Shown: piece by piece, positions 40,786-48,583 of the stretch
Layout: the number at the start of each line of letters is the position of its first letter
Numbering within the stretch: position 1 is the first letter of the stretch
Assembly: GCF_900102015.1 (NCBI RefSeq)
Contig: NZ_FNAT01000002.1
Coordinates: forward strand, 310,001-374,000
Reading direction: 5' to 3'
DNA length: 64,000 bases
From: Limimaricola pyoseonensis
GTDB lineage: Bacteria > Pseudomonadota > Alphaproteobacteria > Rhodobacterales > Rhodobacteraceae
Notes under the pieces: model-generated
Told to the model about the DNA's origin: nothing
Seen by the model: only the letters and a program-made list of their open reading frames with translations
Databases searched by the model: none
Position numbers and translations under genes: made by a program

Positions 40786-41574
40786 TCAGGCGGGCTGCGG
40801 TTGCGGGGCGGAATGCGACAGGAACTGCCGCAGCCGCTCGGATTTCGGGTTGCCGAACAGCTCGGCCGGCGGGCCCTGCTCCTCGATCAGCCCCTGGTGC
40901 AGGAACACGACGTGGTCGGCCACGTCATGCGCCATGCGCATGTCGTGGGTGACGATGATCATGGTCCGGCCTTCCTCGGCGAGGTCCTTGATCACGCGCA
41001 CCACCTCCTGCTCGAGCTCAGGGTCGAGCGCCGAGGTCGGCTCGTCGAACAGAAGCGCCCGCGGCTCCATGCACAGCGCGCGGGCGATCGCGGCGCGCTG
41101 CTGCTGGCCGCCCGAAAGCTGGGCGGGCCAGGCCTCGGCCTTGTCGCCGATGCCGACCTTCTCGAGGTATTCGCGGGCCTTGGCCTCGACCTCGGCGCGG
41201 TCGCGGCCGAGCACGGTGACCGGCGCCTCCATGACGTTCTGCAGGATCGTCATGTGGGACCAGAGGTTGAACTGCTGGAACACCATGGCGAGGTTGGTGC
41301 GGATGCGCGTGACCTGCCGCGGGTCGGCGGGACGGCGGTCGAGCCCCTGGCCCTTCCACTTCACCGGCTCGCCCTCGAACAGCACCTCGCCCTGCTGGCT
41401 GTCCTCGAGCAGGTTGCAGCAGCGCAAGAGCGTCGACTTGCCCGAGCCCGAGGAGCCGATCATCGACACCACGTGGCCGGCGGGCGCGGAGATGTCCACG
41501 CCCTTGAGGACTTCCAGCGCCCCGTAGGACTTGTGCAGATCGCGGATCTCGATGACCGGCTTCGTCTCGCTCAC
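40786..41574 (-). CDS. Polar amino acid ABC transporter ATPase (HisP/OccP type)
   Basis: A 262-residue ATPase: Walker A Gly-Ser-Ser-Gly-Ser-Gly-Lys-Ser-Thr near residue 36, signature Leu-Ser-Gly-Gly-Gln-Gln-Gln-Arg near 158, Walker B Leu-Leu-Phe-Asp-Glu-Pro near 180 and the switch His. The start was set at GTG (Val-Ser-Glu-Thr) because GAGGGGAG lies about 9 nt before it; the longer ATG frame, 14 codons up, has no such site. It is the first gene of the seven-gene importer/gamma-glutamylation run. Confidence 0.93.
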   Translation of the reverse strand: MSETKPVIEIRDLHKSYGALEVLKGVDISAPAGHVVSMIGSSGSGKSTLLRCCNLLEDSQQGEVLFEGEPVKWKGQGLDRRPADPRQVTRIRTNLAMVFQQFNLWSHMTILQNVMEAPVTVLGRDRAEVEAKAREYLEKVGIGDKAEAWPAQLSGGQQQRAAIARALCMEPRALLFDEPTSALDPELEQEVVRVIKDLAEEGRTMIIVTHDMRMAHDVADHVVFLHQGLIEEQGPPAELFGNPKSERLRQFLSHSAPQPQPA

Positions 41575-41710
41575 GTGTTGTCCGCTCCCCTCGCTTGGAT
41601 CGCGAGTAGGGGGCAAAACGTCTCGAATTGCAACGGTTCAGTGCCGCGGACCCCGCGTCACGGGGGCCGCGGAACGGGCTTCGACCGGGCCGTGGCCCGG
41701 CCCCGGCCGG

Positions 41711-42157
41711 TCAGCGGCCGCGCCGGTCGGTGACCCGCTGCCGGGCCAGCGCGCTGTCGGGATCCGAGACGCCCAGAAGCGGCGCCACCATCCGCATCAA
41801 GGCGTCTTCCTCGTCGTCGCGCTGGCCGTCGGCCAGCACGACATCCCACAAAGCCTCGATCACCGCGGCGCGCTCCTCGTAGGGCACGGCGTCCTTGATC
41901 GCGCGGGTGAAGCGCACCGTGTCGGGGGCTTCGGCCTCGAGCTGTTCGCAATCGGCGCGCAGGCGGCGGGCCTCGGGCTCGGACAGGTGGTAGCGCGTGG
42001 CGAGGATGCGGTCGATCCGCGCCACCTCGTCGGTGGTGTAGCTGCCGTCGGAGCGGGCGATGCGCACCAGCAGCGCGCCGAGCGCGAGGCGCGCGTCGAT
42101 GTCGGGCAGCGGCTCGGGGCCGGGATCGGTGAGGCGGCGGATGAGATCTGCGAACAT
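41711..42157 (-). CDS. TerB-family protein
   Basis: A 148-residue all-helical protein of the TerB/DjlA-like fold: Ala-Leu-Leu-Val-Arg-Ile-Ala-Arg-Ser-Asp-Gly in the first half and Leu-Trp-Asp-Val-Val-Leu-Ala-Asp-Gly in the second, the paired acidic motifs that bind metal in TerB proteins. Members are usually labelled tellurite-resistance proteins, but single TerB genes outside ter operons rarely have that role. No other ter gene is nearby. Function unknown. Confidence 0.82.
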   Translation of the reverse strand: MFADLIRRLTDPGPEPLPDIDARLALGALLVRIARSDGSYTTDEVARIDRILATRYHLSEPEARRLRADCEQLEAEAPDTVRFTRAIKDAVPYEERAAVIEALWDVVLADGQRDDEEDALMRMVAPLLGVSDPDSALARQRVTDRRGR

Positions 42158-42197
42158 GCGGCGGATATAGACGGCCCCGGGGCGGGGAAAAGGGGGG

Positions 42198-42980
42198 TTA
42201 CGATTTCGTCAGGGCGGCGAAACGGGCGCCGAGCCACTCGGCCTCGGCGTGAAAGCCGTAGGGCGGGTTGACCACGAACAGCCCCGAGCCGGTCATGCCG
42301 TGCCCCTCCCGCGCGGGCGGGAAGGTCACCTCGTGGCGCACCGCGTCGGGCAGGTCGCGCTCGAGCGCGCGCAGCATCGGGGCGTGCGGCCGGTCGCGCA
42401 GGATCGGGTACCACAGCGCGATCACGCCGACCGGCCATTTCCTCGCGATCCGCTTCAGCGCCTTGGGGATCGAGAGGTACTCGTCCTTCAGCTCCCAGCT
42501 CGGGTCGATCAGCAAAAGCCCGCGGCGCGGCTCTGGCGGGGTCAGCGCCACCGCCATCTCGATGCCGTCGCGGCGATGCACGCGGGCGCGATCGCCCATC
42601 GCGGCCTGCAAGGCCGCGTGTTCCTGCGGGTGCAGCTCGGCGAGGTCGATCCGGTCGCCTTCGCGCAGGAGCCGCGCCGCGATCTCGGGCGAGCCGGGAT
42701 AGGCCGTGGCCCCGTGCGCGGCGCGGGTCGCGTCCAGCACGCGGGCATAGGGGTGGTCGGCCGCGAACCAGTCGGCCACCCTGAGGATGCCCTGCGCCGC
42801 CTCGCCGGTCTTGGCGGCCTCGGCCGCGTCGAGCCGGTAGAGCGCGCGCCCGGCATGGCTTTCGATGTAGCTGAGCGCCTTCGGCTTGCGGCCGAGATAG
42901 TCGAGCATCCAGGCCAGCAGCGCGTGCTTGTGCACGTCGGCGAGGTTCCCGGCATGGTAGGCGTGCTGGTAGGACAGCAT
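42198..42980 (-). CDS. rlmJ: 23S rRNA (adenine-2030-N6)-methyltransferase RlmJ
   Basis: A 260-residue methyltransferase that modifies A2030 of 23S rRNA. It begins Met-Leu-Ser-Tyr-Gln-His-Ala-Tyr-His-Ala-Gly-Asn, which is diagnostic. The catalytic motif, Asp-Pro-Pro-Tyr in E. coli, reads Asp159-Pro-Ser-Trp here, followed by Glu; the later Val-Asn-Pro-Pro-Tyr-Gly is intact. The start was chosen at this motif, rejecting a long frame across the divergent promoter. It is a single gene. Confidence 0.92.
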   Translation of the reverse strand: MLSYQHAYHAGNLADVHKHALLAWMLDYLGRKPKALSYIESHAGRALYRLDAAEAAKTGEAAQGILRVADWFAADHPYARVLDATRAAHGATAYPGSPEIAARLLREGDRIDLAELHPQEHAALQAAMGDRARVHRRDGIEMAVALTPPEPRRGLLLIDPSWELKDEYLSIPKALKRIARKWPVGVIALWYPILRDRPHAPMLRALERDLPDAVRHEVTFPPAREGHGMTGSGLFVVNPPYGFHAEAEWLGARFAALTKS

Positions 42981-43083
42981 GGGCGTCTCCTTCGCGCCCC
43001 GACTAGCGGCGGGGCGCGGGCGGGGCAAGCGTGGCGGGCCTGTGGCGCGCGGGCCGCAGCCGCGCCCCATCGGCCTCATCTGT

Positions 43084-43111
43084 TTGCCTGCGCGCCCGCG
43101 TGACGTATCTG
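43084..43111 (+). promoter_or_regulatory. Sigma-70-type promoter of the MipA-like gene
   Basis: TTGCCT, 16 nt, TATCTG. The expected start is about 25 nt before the ATG, leaving a short leader with a GGAAAGG ribosome site. Confidence 0.5.
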
Positions 43112-43142
43112 GAAGGCGATCTCCATTGGAAAGGATCCGCCG

Positions 43143-43925
43143 ATGCGCCGCCTGCCGCTCCTCGCCTTCGTTCTCGCGCCCGTGCCGGCCTTCGCCGGAT
43201 CGCTCGCCCAGCCGGTGGTCGAGCCGGTCGTGGCGCCCGCAGCCGCACCCGCCCCGGCGCCGGGCCGTGCGCTGGCCTTCACGCTGCGCGGCGGCGTCGG
43301 CGTCTCGCCCGAGTATTTCGGCTCGGACGACTACGAGGTCGGCCCGGATTTCGGCTTCGCGCTCGACCGGCTGCGCTTCGGCCCCTTCGACATCGGCAAT
43401 GACGACCCGGACTTCGTCTCGACCGGCTTCGGCCTGCGCGGCGCGTTTCGCTACATCGGTGAGCGCGACGCCGACGACGTCGAGAACGTCGCCGGGCTCG
43501 AGGACGTGGACGCGGCGCTCGAGGTCGGCGTCGGCGTCTCCTACGACCAGCGCGCCTACGGCGTCTTCGCCGACCTGCGCCACGGCTTCGGCGGCCATGA
43601 GGCGCTGGTGGCCGAGCTGGGCATGGATCTTTACGCCCGGCCCTCGGACCGCTGGCTGCTGAGCGCCGGGCCGCGCGTGCTGATCGGCTCGGACGACTAC
43701 GCCGACACCTATTTCAGCACGCCCGGCTTCGAGGCCGAGGGCGGCGTGATCTCGGCCGGGGTGGAGGTCGGCGCGACCTATGAGGTCACGGAAGTCTGGG
43801 GCATCGACGCCGCCGCGACCTGGGAGCGCTTCGTCGGCGATGCCGAAGACAGCCCTATCACGGTCGAGGACGACCAGTACGCCGCCCGGATCGGCTTGAC
43901 CCGGAAGTTCGACTTCCGGTTCTGA
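43143..43925 (+). CDS. MipA/OmpV-family outer-membrane protein
   Basis: A 260-residue protein with a Sec signal (cut near Phe-Ala-Gly, residue 19), a Pro/Ala/Val-rich linker, then amphipathic beta strands with many aromatic and Gly residues. It contains Gly-Val-Gly-Val-Ser-Pro-Glu-Tyr-Phe-Gly-Ser-Asp-Asp-Tyr, the MipA opening motif, and ends in Phe, as outer-membrane barrels do. MipA proteins have been linked to murein synthesis scaffolds or to outer-membrane permeability; the role here is unknown. Single gene with its own promoter and terminator. Confidence 0.82.
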   Translation: MRRLPLLAFVLAPVPAFAGSLAQPVVEPVVAPAAAPAPAPGRALAFTLRGGVGVSPEYFGSDDYEVGPDFGFALDRLRFGPFDIGNDDPDFVSTGFGLRGAFRYIGERDADDVENVAGLEDVDAALEVGVGVSYDQRAYGVFADLRHGFGGHEALVAELGMDLYARPSDRWLLSAGPRVLIGSDDYADTYFSTPGFEAEGGVISAGVEVGATYEVTEVWGIDAAATWERFVGDAEDSPITVEDDQYAARIGLTRKFDFRF

Positions 43926-43945
43926 GCACAGGCGCTCGGGAAGCT

Positions 43946-43975
43946 GCGGGGCCGGTCCGGACGGGCCGGCCCCGC
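43946..43975 (+). terminator. Terminator hairpin of the MipA-like gene
   Basis: A 13-bp stem (GCGGGGCCGGTCC, one G-U pair) with a 4-nt loop, followed by CTCGTTT, lies 20 nt after the stop. Confidence 0.7.
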
Positions 43976-44049
43976 CTCGTTTCCGGCCGATGCCTTGACC
44001 CGGCCGTGCGAAGACGTGGAGATGCGCCCCAGGCAGGGAGGGCGGCGGA

Positions 44050-44532
44050 ATGACCGAGATCGCGATCAGGCAGGTGCCGGCGGAAGAGGCGCGCAGCCTG
44101 TTGCCATTGCTCCGTCAGGCGCAGGACTTCCACCACGCCGCCCTGCCGCGCGTCTTCCGCGACGACGAGACCGACGCGGATCTCGGCCGCTTTCTCGACG
44201 AATGGCTGGCCCGCGAGGGCGTGGTCGCGCTCGCCGCCGTATCCGAGGCGGGCGGCATTCTCGGCTGCGCGGTCTACGAGGTCGAGGAGGTCGCGGCCAA
44301 GCCGCTGATCGCGGCGCGGCGCAACGGCATGTTGAGGCATCTCGTCGTCGATGCGGCGTGGCGCGGGCAGGGCCTCGGCTCGCGGCTGGTCGAGGAGGTG
44401 AAGGCACGGCTGAAAGCCGACGGCGTCGACCGCCTGCGAGCGCATCACTACGCCTTCAACGAGGTGTCGGCGGCGGTGCTGGGCAAGGCCGGGCTGTCGC
44501 CGCTGCTGGTGCTGGTCGAAGGCGAGACCTGA
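44050..44532 (+). CDS. GNAT-family N-acetyltransferase
   Basis: A 160-residue acetyl-CoA-dependent transferase. The acetyl-CoA loop is Ala-Trp-Arg-Gly-Gln-Gly-Leu-Gly-Ser-Arg-Leu-Val near residue 108, preceded by the strand Met-Leu-Arg-His-Leu-Val-Val-Asp. GGAGGGCGGCGGA lies before the ATG. The substrate cannot be inferred. It is flanked by terminators on both sides, so it is transcribed alone. Confidence 0.87.
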   Translation: MTEIAIRQVPAEEARSLLPLLRQAQDFHHAALPRVFRDDETDADLGRFLDEWLAREGVVALAAVSEAGGILGCAVYEVEEVAAKPLIAARRNGMLRHLVVDAAWRGQGLGSRLVEEVKARLKADGVDRLRAHHYAFNEVSAAVLGKAGLSPLLVLVEGET

Positions 44533-44549
44533 CCTGCCCCCTGAACGAC

Positions 44550-44579
44550 GAAGGCCGGCCCCCTAGGGGACCGGCCTTC
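44550..44579. terminator. Bidirectional terminator between GNAT and pyrG
   Basis: A 9-bp stem GAAGGCCGG extended by CCC/GGG around CTA lies between the convergent genes. The A/T ends give only short U-runs. It probably serves both strands. Confidence 0.7.
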
Positions 44580-44597
44580 CCGTTGAAAGCGCGGCGC

Positions 44598-46241
<1,644 letters not shown>

Positions 46242-46286
46242 GGTCGGAGATACCCCGTGATCGTCGAGTTCATGTCGAAAGATGAT

Positions 46287-46314
46287 ATGCCGCGAAACTC
46301 GGGCTTCGCGGCAT
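46287..46314 (-). promoter_or_regulatory. Leader hairpin upstream of pyrG
   Basis: A perfect 10-bp inverted repeat ATGCCGCGAA with an 8-nt loop lies 45 nt upstream of the pyrG start. On the minus strand it is followed by ATCATCTTTC, a poor U-tract. It could be the secG terminator or an attenuator of pyrG. Confidence 0.45.
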
Positions 46315-46416
46315 CACGGGATTTGAGGATATCCGGATTCGGCCCGTGACCGCAACCGGGGACGCAAGATCATGTGGCCGAAACCGGCCGACGCCCAGTG
46401 GTTGTGGATAAGCCGA

Positions 46417-46773
46417 TCAGTCGGCCAGCGGAACGACGGGGCCGTCGCCGGCCGAGGGCGGCAGCAGGCTTTCGCCCAGCGCGTCGCCGGTGGCGCTGTC
46501 CTCGACCTCGGGGGTCGCGGTCAGACGGTCGAGCACCGAACCGCCGGCCGAGTTGTTGGCCGCGATGATGGTCAGCGCGATCGAGGTGACGATGAAGGCA
46601 CCGGCGAGACCCCAGGTGACCTTGCCCAGCGCGGTCGCGGCCGCGCGGCCCGACATCACGCCGCCACCGCCGCCGCCCATGCCGAGACCGCCGCCCTCGG
46701 AGCGCTGCAGCAGCACCACGCCGATCAGCGCCAGGGCGAGGATCAGGTGGACGATCAGGACGACGTTTTCCAT
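46417..46773 (-). CDS. secG: Preprotein translocase subunit SecG
   Basis: A 118-residue SecG. Two transmembrane helices (about 3-22 and 53-73) flank the conserved loop Leu-Leu-Gln-Arg-Ser-Glu-Gly-Gly-Gly-Leu-Gly-Met-Gly-Gly. The last 45 residues form an acidic, Pro-rich tail that is not conserved in E. coli. GAGAGG lies 5 nt before the ATG. It assists SecYE in protein export and lies upstream of pyrG. Confidence 0.95.
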   Translation of the reverse strand: MENVVLIVHLILALALIGVVLLQRSEGGGLGMGGGGGGVMSGRAAATALGKVTWGLAGAFIVTSIALTIIAANNSAGGSVLDRLTATPEVEDSATGDALGESLLPPSAGDGPVVPLAD

Positions 46774-46960
46774 GCGGACCTCTCGCGGACGGCTCGGGTT
46801 CGGAACGGGCCGTATCTAGAAGCTGGCGGCCCGCGTCGCAACCCCGAATGCAAGCCGGGGGTCCGGGCCGGGCGGTGCGGCGGGCAGATTGCGGTTTCGC
46901 GGCCGCGCGCCCGGCGCTATAGGGAGCGCCGGATTGGTTTGACCGGAAGGGGCAGGGCCC

Positions 46961-48253
46961 ATGGCGAATGTGGTGGTCGTCGGCACCCAGTGGGGCGACG
47001 AAGGCAAGGGCAAGATCGTGGACTGGCTGTCCGAGCGCGCCGACGTGATCGCGCGGTTCCAGGGCGGCCACAACGCCGGCCACACGCTGGTCGTGGGCGG
47101 CGAGGTCTACAAGCTGCACGCGCTGCCCTCGGGCGTGGTGCGCGGCGGCAAGCTGTCGGTGATCGGCAACGGCGTCGTGCTCGACCCGTGGCATCTCCTG
47201 AAGGAGATCGAGGGCATCCGGGCGCAGGGCGTCGAGATCACCCCCGAGACGCTGATGATCGCCGAGAACACGCCGCTGATCCTGCCGTTCCACGGCGAGC
47301 TCGACCGCGCGCGCGAAGGCCAGAGCACGGTCGCCAAGATCGGCACCACCGGCCGCGGCATCGGCCCGGCCTACGAGGACAAGGTCGGCCGCCGCGCGAT
47401 CCGCGTCGCCGACCTCGCCGACGCCGCGACGCTTGAGCTGCGGGTCGACCGGGCGCTGGTGCACCACAACGCGCTGCGCGCGGGCCTCGGGCTCGAGCCG
47501 ATCGACCGCGAGGCGGTGATCGCGCAGCTGCGCGAGATCGCGGACGAGATCCTGCAATACGCGGCCCCCGTCTGGAAGGTGCTGACCGAGCGCCGCCGCG
47601 CCGGCGAGCGGATCCTGTTCGAAGGCGCGCAGGGTGCGCTTCTCGACATCGATTTCGGCACCTATCCCTTCGTGACCTCCTCGAACGTGATCGCCGGGCA
47701 GGCCGCGACCGGCACCGGCATCGGGCCGGGCGCGATCGATTTCGTGCTGGGCATCGTCAAGGCCTACACCACCCGCGTCGGCGAAGGCCCGTTCCCGACC
47801 GAGCTGCATGACGACGACGGCCAGCGGCTGGGCGAGCGCGGGCACGAGTTCGGCACCACCACGGGGCGCAAGCGCCGCTGCGGCTGGTTCGACGCCTGCC
47901 TCGTGCGCCAGACCTGCGCGACGAGCGGTGTCTCGGGCATCGCGCTGACCAAGCTCGACGTGCTCGACGGCTTCGAGACGCTGAAGATCTGCACCGGCTA
48001 CGAGCTCGACGGCGTGCGCATGGACTACCTGCCGACCGCCGCCGACCAGCAGGCGCGCTGCACCCCGGTCTACGAGGAAATGCCGGGCTGGCAGGAATCG
48101 ACCGCCGGCGCGCGCAGCTGGGCCGACCTGCCGGCGCAGGCGATCAAGTACATCCGCCGGATCGAGGAGCTGATCCAGTGCCCGGTGGCGATGGTCTCGA
48201 CCAGCCCCGAGCGCGAGGACACGATCCTCGTCACCGACCCCTTCTCGGACTGA
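46961..48253 (+). CDS. purA: Adenylosuccinate synthetase
   Basis: A 430-residue enzyme that joins IMP and aspartate using GTP, the first committed step to AMP. Gly-Asp-Glu-Gly-Lys-Gly-Lys lies at residues 12-18 with the catalytic Asp13, followed by Gly-Gly-His-Asn-Ala-Gly-His-Thr. The GTP motif near the C-terminus ([12 protein letters not shown]) is intact. GGAAGGGGCAGGG precedes the ATG. The DUF2842 gene follows 11 nt after its stop. Confidence 0.97.
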   Translation: MANVVVVGTQWGDEGKGKIVDWLSERADVIARFQGGHNAGHTLVVGGEVYKLHALPSGVVRGGKLSVIGNGVVLDPWHLLKEIEGIRAQGVEITPETLMIAENTPLILPFHGELDRAREGQSTVAKIGTTGRGIGPAYEDKVGRRAIRVADLADAATLELRVDRALVHHNALRAGLGLEPIDREAVIAQLREIADEILQYAAPVWKVLTERRRAGERILFEGAQGALLDIDFGTYPFVTSSNVIAGQAATGTGIGPGAIDFVLGIVKAYTTRVGEGPFPTELHDDDGQRLGERGHEFGTTTGRKRRCGWFDACLVRQTCATSGVSGIALTKLDVLDGFETLKICTGYELDGVRMDYLPTAADQQARCTPVYEEMPGWQESTAGARSWADLPAQAIKYIRRIEELIQCPVAMVSTSPEREDTILVTDPFSD

Positions 48254-48264
48254 GGCTTCGGGGC

Positions 48265-48504
48265 ATGGCGCGCAAGCTTTCGCACAAGGCCCGGCGGCGG
48301 CTGTCGCTGCTGATCCTGCTGGTCGGGCTGCCGCTCTACGTGGTGGTGGCGATCACCGTGGTCGGCCTGTTCGACCGGCCGCCGCTGTTTCTCGAGCTGG
48401 TGATCTACATCGCGCTCGGCCTGCTCTGGGCGCTGCCCTTCCGCCGGATATTTCTCGGTGTCGGCAAGGCCGACCCGGAGGAGGAGGAGCGCGGCGACCG
48501 CTGA
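48265..48504 (+). CDS. DUF2842 small membrane protein
   Basis: A 79-residue protein with a basic N-terminus (Met-Ala-Arg-Lys-Leu-Ser-His-Lys-Ala-Arg-Arg-Arg), two transmembrane helices (about 15-37 and 43-60) and an acidic tail. This fits the DUF2842 family found in alphaproteobacteria. A longer frame starting inside purA was rejected. It is probably co-transcribed with purA. Function unknown. Confidence 0.8.
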   Translation: MARKLSHKARRRLSLLILLVGLPLYVVVAITVVGLFDRPPLFLELVIYIALGLLWALPFRRIFLGVGKADPEEEERGDR

Positions 48505-48530
48505 ACCGGGGCGGTCGGCTTCGAAAAGAT

Positions 48531-48560
48531 AAAGGGCGGCGCCGCGGCGCCGCCCTTTTT
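48531..48560. terminator. Strong terminator after purA-DUF2842
   Basis: A perfect 13-bp stem AAAGGGCGGCGCC around GC is followed by TTTTTCG. The A-run on the other arm also gives a U-tract for the opposing acidic-protein gene, so it is bidirectional. Confidence 0.9.
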
Positions 48561-48583
48561 CGTTTTGGTTTCGGCCCCGCGCG

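Noticed and set aside
41711-42157. Tellurite-resistance determinant
   Set aside because: Only a single TerB-fold gene is present, with no other ter genes; the fold alone does not support that function.
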